Source: Bacteroidales bacterium (GTDB taxonomy: Bacteria; Bacteroidota; Bacteroidia; Bacteroidales; UBA932). Taken from it: a stretch of 45,977 nt of DNA. The DNA lies in contig JAFPGC010000026.1 in the NCBI GenBank assembly GCA_017423025.1, positions 1 through 45,977 on the forward strand, written 5' to 3'. The translations under genes and the position numbers were made by a program. The stretch's first letter is position 1. Every line of letters begins with the position of its first letter. The notes under the pieces are model-generated. The model saw nothing but the letters and a program-made list of their open reading frames with translations. It searched no databases and was not told the origin of the DNA. Of this stretch, positions 18,016 to 24,069 are shown in pieces.

Positions 18016-18132
18016 GATGCATATCCCCAAAACTACGGACCTTCGGTCCTATCCCTCCCACCGCTGCGCGGCGGGCCCCTCCCATTCACGAGACATGGGC
18101 GTCTACGGTTTTGGGGACATACATCTTATTTC
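18009..18132. repeat. palindromic intergenic element, copy C
   Basis: Arms at 18009-18033 and 18108-18132 are 25-bp inverted repeats with two mismatches (at 18020 and 18023). The left arm includes the last codon and the stop TAA (18013-18015) of the fusion gene; the right arm ends 13 nt before the hypA ATG. The 74-nt loop has GGACC-TTC-GGTCC (18037-18049), the shared hairpin CCCaCCGC-TGC-GCGGcGGG (18057-18075), CCCCTCCC, and a hairpin CCCAT..ATGGG (18081-18099) where A and B carry TAGCC..GGCTA. As in A, the core runs with the direction of transcription. No ORF is present. Confidence 0.85.
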
Positions 18133-18145
18133 ATAATCAAAGTTT

Positions 18146-18490
18146 ATGCATGAATTAGGCATTGTGTTTTACATTATCAGGGACGTTAAGAAGGCGGCCC
18201 TGGAGCATGGTGTGGAGCATGTGAATGCCGTGGTTATGAATATTGGCGAAGTGTCTACGGTGGTGCCGGATTATTTGACGGATTGCTGGCGCTGGGCGGC
18301 CGATAAGGAGGATCTCCTGCGGGGCTGCGAGCTCAGGTGCAATATGCTGCCGGCGGTGACAACGTGCAATGCCTGCGGGAAAGAGTATCCCACGGTGGAG
18401 CACGGCCGGACGTGCCCGTACTGCGGGAGTGAAGACACGGTGCTGAAATGCGGGAATGAAGTAGAAATCAAAGAAATAGAAGTATTATAA
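18146..18490 (+). CDS. hypA: nickel metallochaperone HypA
   Basis: A 114-residue protein of HypA size. It begins MHELGI, with His2 as the usual nickel ligand, and has a zinc-ribbon of two Cys pairs (CNACG near 75 and CPYCG near 92). HypA delivers nickel with HypB during [NiFe]-hydrogenase maturation. Here it sits between a redox fusion gene and hydBAC of an [FeFe] hydrogenase, which does not use nickel. Either a nickel enzyme is encoded elsewhere or the pair has another job. The next gene starts 3 nt after the stop. Confidence 0.92.
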   Translation: MHELGIVFYIIRDVKKAALEHGVEHVNAVVMNIGEVSTVVPDYLTDCWRWAADKEDLLRGCELRCNMLPAVTTCNACGKEYPTVEHGRTCPYCGSEDTVLKCGNEVEIKEIEVL

Positions 18491-18493
18491 ATT

Positions 18494-18823
18494 ATGGCTT
18501 GTTTCGTAGTACCTCTGGTTCAGGCTATTGCCACCAGCGCCCTTCGCAAATGGGGGCGGAAAGACGGCTTTGTGGGCCGCAACCTTGCTTCTCTGGAGTT
18601 GATGCTCTGGGGCGGCAGCGTCATGCTCATCGTAGACCACGTAATCAATGGTGAGCTGACCTGGCGTTTCCCCTTCTTTACCGCCTTGGGTGAGACCGGC
18701 GGGGCATCCGTGATGCTCCGCGAAATGCTCACTGTGGGCGTTCCCATGAGTGTGATCATCACGCTGGTGTGGGCCGTCTGGGCGTTGTACAAGGAGCGCC
18801 GTACCGTATATAGCCAATCTTAG
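18494..18823 (+). CDS. small membrane protein in the hydrogenase operon
   Basis: A 109-residue protein with about three hydrophobic segments (residues 2-15 weak, 35-52, 76-97). A basic stretch (LRKWGRKDGFVGRN, 17-30) and basic C-terminus (YKERRTVY) suggest their orientation. I do not recognise the family. It lies 3 nt after hypA and 15 nt before hydB, so it is surely co-transcribed. It might anchor the otherwise soluble hydrogenase at the membrane, but this is only inference from position. Confidence 0.75.
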   Translation: MACFVVPLVQAIATSALRKWGRKDGFVGRNLASLELMLWGGSVMLIVDHVINGELTWRFPFFTALGETGGASVMLREMLTVGVPMSVIITLVWAVWALYKERRTVYSQS

Positions 18824-18838
18824 TTATTTCCTACAGAT

Positions 18839-20743
18839 ATGAAAATCACTTCTGCAGCTGAATTAGAAGACATCAGAAGGAAAGCCGTCCAAGCGCTTGC
18901 CTTGCGGGAGGAAAGCAACAAGGTGGTGCAGGAAACCGCCTGCGGCCTGGAAAAGGGAACGCCGCACATGCAGATTCTCTGCTGCGGCGGTACCGGTTGC
19001 AAAGCCTCCGACAGTGCCAAAATCGTAGAGAACTTCCGCGCCAGCCTGGCTGCCCACGGGGTGGCCGATAAGGTGGAGGTGGTGGTTCCCGGTTGCTTCG
19101 GCTTCTGCGAGAAAGGCCCCATCGTCAAGATCATCCCGGACAATACCTTCTACACCTCCGTTCGTCCGGAGGATGTGGAGGAGATTGTCACCGCACACAT
19201 CCTGGGCGGCGAAAAGGTTGAACGCCTCCTCTACAAGGATCCCGGGACCGGCAATCACATCAGTGATTCCAAGCACATGAACTTCTACCGCAAGCAGTTG
19301 CGTATAGCCCTGCGAAACTGCGGTTTCATCGACCCGGAGAACATCCTCGAGTATATTGCCCGCGACGGTTACAAGGCCCTGGCGCAGAGCCTGCAGCGGG
19401 ACAGCCTGGAGGTGTTGGCCGATGTCAAGGCCAGCGGCCTGCGCGGCCGCGGCGGCGCAGGTTTCCCTACCGGCGTCAAGTGGGAGATTGCCCGCAAGTT
19501 CGACGCGCCCGACAAGTACGTGGTGTGTAATGCCGACGAGGGTGACCCCGGTGCCTTCATGGACCGTTCCATCATGGAAGGCGACCCCAACTCGGTGGTG
19601 GAAGCCATGATGATCTGCGGCTACTGCATCAACGCCAACCATGGTCTCATCTACATCAGGGCCGAGTATCCTCTGGCCGTGCACCGGCTCAAGGTGGCCA
19701 TCGCCCAGGCCCGTGAATACGGACTGCTGGGAGAGAACATCCTGGGGACGGGCTTCAACTTCGACATCGAGATCCGCTACGGTGCCGGCGCCTTCGTCTG
19801 CGGCGAAGAGACCGCCCTTATCCATTCCATGGAAGGCAAGCGCGGTGAACCTACGCTGAAACCTCCGTTCCCGGCCGAAGCGGGCTACATGGGTCGGCCT
19901 ACCAATGTAAACAACGTGGAAACCCTGGCCAACGTGCCTGTCATCCTCACCAAGGGTCCCCAGTGGTTCGCCTCCATCGGCACGGAAAAATCCAAGGGTA
20001 CCAAGGTGTTTGCCCTGGCCGGCAAGATCAACAACGTGGGCCTTATCGAAGTGCCCATGGGAACCACGCTGCGCGAGATTATCTACGACATTGGCGGCGG
20101 CGTCAAGAACGGTAAGAAGTTCAAGGCCGTCCAGACCGGCGGTCCTTCCGGTGGCTGCCTTACGGAAAAGCACCTGGATATTCCCATTGACTATGAGTCG
20201 CTTGCAGCGGCCGGTTCCATGATGGGTTCCGGCGGTATGATTGTGATGGACGAGGACGACTGCATGGTTTCCGTGGCCAAGTTCTTCCTGGAGTTCACCG
20301 TGGACGAGTCCTGCGGCAAGTGTACGCCCTGCCGCATCGGCAACCGCCGTATGCTGGAAATCCTGACCCGCATTACGGATGGACGCGGAACGCCTCAGGA
20401 CCTGGAGAAACTGGAAACCCTGGCCAAAGTTATCAAGGACACCGCCCTGTGCGGCCTGGGCCAGACCTCCCCGAACCCGGTCCTCAGCACCCTGGCCAAT
20501 TTCCGCGAGGAGTATGAGGAGCATGTGAACAAGCACGTGTGCCGTGCCCATAAGTGCAAGGCCCTCCTTACGTATTCCATCGATCCGGTGCTGTGCAAGG
20601 GCTGCAGCTCCTGCGCCCGCGGCTGCCCGGCCGAAGCCATCGCCGGCGAGGTCCGCAAACCGTTTGTGATCAATCCGGAGAAGTGCATCCGCTGCGGCAT
20701 GTGCATGAGCCGGTGCAAGTTCGGAGCCATCAACGTCATTTAA
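18839..20743 (+). CDS. hydB: [FeFe] hydrogenase subunit HydB (NuoF-like, flavin/NADH)
   Basis: A 634-residue NuoF-type diaphorase subunit. The N-terminal thioredoxin-like [2Fe-2S] domain carries Cys48, Cys54, Cys86 and Cys90 (CCGGTGCKAS...CFGFCEKG). The FMN/NADH site follows: GRGGAGFPTGVKW near 200 and CNADEGDPGAFMDRS near 228. SLBB and the N3-type cluster come next (ESCGKCTPCRIG near 489). Two C-terminal 4Fe-4S motifs are CKGCSSCARGCP (about 585) and CIRCGMCMSRC (about 617). The subunit exchanges electrons between NAD(H) and the HydA Fe-S chain and is the flavin site of bifurcating HydABC enzymes. hydA follows after 10 nt. Confidence 0.95.
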   Translation: MKITSAAELEDIRRKAVQALALREESNKVVQETACGLEKGTPHMQILCCGGTGCKASDSAKIVENFRASLAAHGVADKVEVVVPGCFGFCEKGPIVKIIPDNTFYTSVRPEDVEEIVTAHILGGEKVERLLYKDPGTGNHISDSKHMNFYRKQLRIALRNCGFIDPENILEYIARDGYKALAQSLQRDSLEVLADVKASGLRGRGGAGFPTGVKWEIARKFDAPDKYVVCNADEGDPGAFMDRSIMEGDPNSVVEAMMICGYCINANHGLIYIRAEYPLAVHRLKVAIAQAREYGLLGENILGTGFNFDIEIRYGAGAFVCGEETALIHSMEGKRGEPTLKPPFPAEAGYMGRPTNVNNVETLANVPVILTKGPQWFASIGTEKSKGTKVFALAGKINNVGLIEVPMGTTLREIIYDIGGGVKNGKKFKAVQTGGPSGGCLTEKHLDIPIDYESLAAAGSMMGSGGMIVMDEDDCMVSVAKFFLEFTVDESCGKCTPCRIGNRRMLEILTRITDGRGTPQDLEKLETLAKVIKDTALCGLGQTSPNPVLSTLANFREEYEEHVNKHVCRAHKCKALLTYSIDPVLCKGCSSCARGCPAEAIAGEVRKPFVINPEKCIRCGMCMSRCKFGAINVI

Positions 20744-20753
20744 GTAGAGCGCT

Positions 20754-22514
20754 ATGGAAAATTTGATACATCTTACTATAGATAACAGACCGGTTTCCGT
20801 GCCCCAGGGTACCAGCGTCCTGGACGCCGCCGCCACCGTGGGCATCGACATTCCCGCCCTGTGCCACATAGACCTTAAGGGAACCTGCGTCAAGAGTTCT
20901 CCGGCCGCCTGCCGCATCTGCGTGGTGGAGATTGAAGGCCGGCGCAACCTGGCGCCTTCCTGTGCAACCTTTGTCACCGAGGGGATGGTGGTCCGTACCA
21001 ATTCGGCCCGCGTTGTGCGCGCCCGCAAGACGGTGGCGGAACTCATCCTTTCCGACCATCCCAACGACTGCCTTACCTGCGCCAAGTGCAACCACTGCGA
21101 CTTGCAGAAGCTGGTGACCCGCTTCAACATTCGCGAGATGCCGTATAAGGGAGAGCAGTCTTCCCGCAAGAAGGAGCAGACGGTGGCCATTACCCGCAAC
21201 ATGGACAAGTGCATCCTGTGCCGCCGCTGCGAAAGCATCTGCAACAATGTGCAGACGGTGGGCGTGCTGGGGGCCATCCGCCGCGGCTTCGATGCCACCA
21301 TCGCCCCTACCTTTGACCGGATGTTCTCCGAGACCAACTGCACCTACTGCGGCCAGTGCGTGGCCGTGTGCCCCACCGGTGCCCTCACCGAAAGGGACAA
21401 TACGGACCGCCTGCTGGAAGACCTCTGCAACCCGGACAAGATTGTCATTGCCCAGCCGGCACCGGCCGTGCGTGTGGCCCTGGGAGAGGAATTCGGCCTG
21501 CAGCCCGGTACCATCGTTACCGGCAAGCTGGCCGCCTCCCTGCGCGCCCTGGGCTTCGACTATGTGTTTGACACGGACTTTGGCGCCGACCTTACCATCA
21601 TGGAAGAAGGGGCCGAGATTCTTTCCCGCCTCAAGGCCTTCCTGGGTGGGGATAAGAACGTCAAGCTCCCCATCATGACTTCCTGCTGCCCGGCGTGGGT
21701 CAACTTCTATGAGCACCATTATCCCGACCTGTTGGAGTATCCTTCATCGGCCAAATCGCCTGCCCAGATGTTCGGCGCCATTGCCAAGACGTACTGGGCC
21801 AACAAGATGGGCATTCCTCGCGAGAAACTGGTGGTGGTGTCCGTAATGCCCTGCCTGGCCAAGAAATACGAGTGCGAGCGCGAAGAGTTCAAGGTGGACG
21901 GCAATCCCGACGTGGATTACAGCATCTCTACCCGCGAACTGGCCCGCCTTATCAAGCGTTCCAATATCGACTTCCTCAAACTGCAGGACGAAGACTTTGA
22001 CAAGCCCATGGGAGAGAGTTCCGGTGCGGCTGCCATCTTCGGTGCCACCGGCGGTGTTATGGAAGCCGCTCTGCGTACCGTTTATGAGGTATATACCGGA
22101 AAGACGCTGCCCAAACTGGAATTCCACGAGGTCCGCGGTCTGGAAGGCATCAAGGAGGCCACCATTGATCTGGGCGGCTTCCCGCTCAAGGTCTGCGTGG
22201 CCCATACGCTGGGCAATGCCCGCATCATCATGGACAAGCTGCGCGCCGGTGAGCTGGATTACCACGTGGTGGAAATCATGGCCTGCCCGGGCGGCTGCAT
22301 CGACGGCGCAGGTCAGCCTTACCATCACGGCAACGTGGAGGTCATCAAGGCCCGCGCCAAGGCCATCTATGCCGAGGATGAAGGAAAGCCCATCCGCAAG
22401 AGCCACGAGAATCCGGATATCCAGAAGCTTTACAAGGAATTCCTGGGAGAGCCCATGAGCACGCGTGCCCACCACCTCCTGCACACCCATTATTTTGACA
22501 AAAGCATCAAGTAG
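20754..22514 (+). CDS. hydA: [FeFe] hydrogenase catalytic subunit HydA
   Basis: A 586-residue enzyme that interconverts H+ and H2. The N-terminal [2Fe-2S] domain has Cys37, 45, 53, 56 and 70. A His-ligated cluster (HPNDCLTCAKCNHC, 102-115) and two 4Fe-4S motifs (Cys153-163 and Cys196-206) follow. The H-cluster signatures are all present: L1 TSCCPAW (309-315), L2 MPCLAKKYE (365-373), and L3 EIMACPGGCIDGAGQP (507-522). Cys311 is the expected proton-relay residue; Cys312, 367, 511 and 515 hold the cluster. In L3 the usual GGGQP reads GAGQP. The domain set fits group A3 (NAD-linked, possibly bifurcating) hydrogenases. hydC starts 2 nt after the stop. Confidence 0.97.
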   Translation: MENLIHLTIDNRPVSVPQGTSVLDAAATVGIDIPALCHIDLKGTCVKSSPAACRICVVEIEGRRNLAPSCATFVTEGMVVRTNSARVVRARKTVAELILSDHPNDCLTCAKCNHCDLQKLVTRFNIREMPYKGEQSSRKKEQTVAITRNMDKCILCRRCESICNNVQTVGVLGAIRRGFDATIAPTFDRMFSETNCTYCGQCVAVCPTGALTERDNTDRLLEDLCNPDKIVIAQPAPAVRVALGEEFGLQPGTIVTGKLAASLRALGFDYVFDTDFGADLTIMEEGAEILSRLKAFLGGDKNVKLPIMTSCCPAWVNFYEHHYPDLLEYPSSAKSPAQMFGAIAKTYWANKMGIPREKLVVVSVMPCLAKKYECEREEFKVDGNPDVDYSISTRELARLIKRSNIDFLKLQDEDFDKPMGESSGAAAIFGATGGVMEAALRTVYEVYTGKTLPKLEFHEVRGLEGIKEATIDLGGFPLKVCVAHTLGNARIIMDKLRAGELDYHVVEIMACPGGCIDGAGQPYHHGNVEVIKARAKAIYAEDEGKPIRKSHENPDIQKLYKEFLGEPMSTRAHHLLHTHYFDKSIK

Positions 22515-22516
22515 CC

Positions 22517-22996
22517 ATGAGTGAGTTTAAAGTATCCAGCAAGGCGCTCCGCGCCACGGAAGAGATTTGCCACAAGTTCAACAACGATCCCGGCGAACTC
22601 ATCAGCATCCTGCACGAAACGCAGAACACTCTGGGCTATATTCCGGAGGCCGTCCAGCGGGTGATTGCCCGCGAACTGGGCATTCCGGAGCAGAAGGTCT
22701 ATGGGGTGGTCACGTTCTATTCCTTCTTCTCCATGGTCCCCAAGGGCAAGTATCCCGTTTCCGTTTGTCTGGGAACGGCCTGCTATGTCCGTGGATCGGA
22801 CAAGGTGCTGGAGGAATTCAAGCGTGTACTGGGCATAGAAGTGGGAGAGACTACGCCCGACGGCAAGTTCTCCCTGGACTGCCTGCGCTGCGTGGGCGCC
22901 TGCGGCCTGGCTCCGGTGGCCACCATCGGAGAAAAGGTCTACGGCCGCCTGAATCCCTCGGATATCAAGAAGATTGTAACGGATTTCGAGGACTAG
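22517..22996 (+). CDS. hydC: [FeFe] hydrogenase subunit HydC (NuoE-like)
   Basis: A 159-residue thioredoxin-fold subunit. The [2Fe-2S] ligands are Cys84 and Cys89 (CLGTACYVRG) and Cys125 and Cys129 (CLRCVGACG), the spacing of NuoE. It completes the trimer with HydB and HydA and relays electrons next to the flavin site. It is the last gene of the run that begins at hypB. Its 3' end overlaps the opposing hydF by 4 nt, and the transcript probably ends at a terminator about 65 nt further, inside hydF. Confidence 0.95.
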   Translation: MSEFKVSSKALRATEEICHKFNNDPGELISILHETQNTLGYIPEAVQRVIARELGIPEQKVYGVVTFYSFFSMVPKGKYPVSVCLGTACYVRGSDKVLEEFKRVLGIEVGETTPDGKFSLDCLRCVGACGLAPVATIGEKVYGRLNPSDIKKIVTDFED

Positions 22997-24069
22997 GGAA
23001 GGGCGATCCTTTCCAGGATCCCCTGCAGTTTAGCAATCGCTATCCCGTAATTGGTAATGGGCACTCCCGCGCGGAGTGCCTTTTTTATGCGGCTCTGGAC
23101 AAGCGTCCTGGTAGCCACACACCCGCCGCAGTGGATGATGAGCTGGTAGGGAGTGCGGTCCTCCGGGAAGTCGTTCCCGGCAGCGATGTCCACTTTAATA
23201 TCGGCCTTCTTCCTTAGCAGGGCGGGGATTTTGACCCGGCCGATGTCTTCCGTGTCGGGAACGTGGGTGCAGGCCTCGGCTATGAGCACGCGGTCTCCGG
23301 GCTGGAGACGGTCGATGGCCGATGCGCCTTCCACGAAGGTGCGGAGGTCTCCCTTCGCTCCGGCCAGAAGCACGGAGAAGGAAGTGAGCGGAATGGAGGA
23401 GGGGAGGGCCCGGTTCACCAGGCCGAAGACCTGGGAATCGGTGATGACCAAATCCGGAGTGACGCGTTTAAGGGCCGATGCCAGGGACTCGGGCGTGCAG
23501 CAGAGAGCGTTGCAGCCGCGGTCCAGCAGTTCCCGAAGCACCTGCACCTGCGGCAGGATTAGGCGCCCCTTGGGGGCCTCGCTGTCCTGCGGCATCACCA
23601 GCATAACGCAGTCACCCGCTTTGACCAGATTGCCGGTCAGGAAGCGCTCCTCCTGTTTGGGAGCCACCGCACGGAGGCGTTCCATAAGGGATTCGATGGA
23701 TTCGCCGCGGGTGTACTGAACAATGGGAATGCTGGAGGATTCTAATAACGCCAGAAGATGAGATACGCTCGCTTCGCTCGGTATGACAGACGGAGATAAT
23801 ACTACCGCTATGTCGGTTTCGTCCAGGACGGCGAGGGTGCGGCGGCGGCGCTCCGGGCCCAGGAGGCTGGCATCGTCCAGGCCCGCCGTATCAATGAGAA
23901 CGCACGCACCCAGGCCCGGGAGTTCCACGGTTTTGCGCACAGGGTCTGTGGTGGTGCCCGGGACGGGGCTCACCAGGGAAACCTCCTGGCCGCAAAGGGC
24001 GTTCACCAGGGTGGACTTGCCGCTGTTGGCGGGGCCGAAAAATGCGATGTGCAGGCGTTCCATGGGCAT
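22993..24069 (-). CDS. hydF: [FeFe] hydrogenase H-cluster maturation GTPase HydF (shortened G domain)
   Basis: A 358-residue scaffold on which the 2Fe precursor of the H-cluster is built and passed to HydA. The Fe-S/precursor domain is complete: EACTHVPDTEDIGRVKIP near 263-280 and IHCGGC near 314-320 give the C-x-H and HCxxC ligands. The G domain keeps G1 (GPANSGKST), G2 (PGTTTDP) and G3 (DTAGLDD), but there is no NKxD (G4) or SA (G5). Compared with typical HydF of about 400 residues, roughly 45 are missing at that place. The start shares TAATG with the hydG stop, so translation is coupled. A palindrome-like CGCTTCGCTCGG stretch lies just before the shortened part. Confidence 0.9.
   Translation of the reverse strand: MPMERLHIAFFGPANSGKSTLVNALCGQEVSLVSPVPGTTTDPVRKTVELPGLGACVLIDTAGLDDASLLGPERRRRTLAVLDETDIAVVLSPSVIPSEASVSHLLALLESSSIPIVQYTRGESIESLMERLRAVAPKQEERFLTGNLVKAGDCVMLVMPQDSEAPKGRLILPQVQVLRELLDRGCNALCCTPESLASALKRVTPDLVITDSQVFGLVNRALPSSIPLTSFSVLLAGAKGDLRTFVEGASAIDRLQPGDRVLIAEACTHVPDTEDIGRVKIPALLRKKADIKVDIAAGNDFPEDRTPYQLIIHCGGCVATRTLVQSRIKKALRAGVPITNYGIAIAKLQGILERIALP
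23060..23086 (+). terminator. intrinsic terminator for hydBAC inside the hydF coding region
   Basis: Stem GGCACTCC (23060-23067) pairs with GGAGTGCC (23073-23080) across a 5-nt loop, followed directly by six T (23081-23086) on the plus strand. This is a canonical Rho-independent terminator 64 nt after the hydC stop. On the other strand it encodes part of the HydF C-terminus (KKALRAGVPI), so it has a double function. Confidence 0.8.
23766..23785. repeat. repeat-like CGCTTCGCTCGG stretch inside hydF
   Basis: The stretch CGCTCGCTTCGCTCGGTATG reads in frame as part of HydF (IPSEASVS). It closely resembles the CCGCTTCGCTTCGG start of the intergenic element cores at 6672 and 9082. It could be a repeat fragment that entered the gene in frame, or coincidence. 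Confidence 0.35.

Noticed and set aside
6643-18132. Reading the three palindromic elements as insertion sequences or a CRISPR array
   Set aside because: They have no transposase ORF, no direct target duplication that I can see, no identical ends and no regularly spaced repeats.
14509-18490. Inferring a [NiFe] hydrogenase in this locus from hypA and hypB
   Set aside because: No [NiFe] large or small subunit is encoded. HydA carries all three H-cluster signatures of an [FeFe] enzyme.
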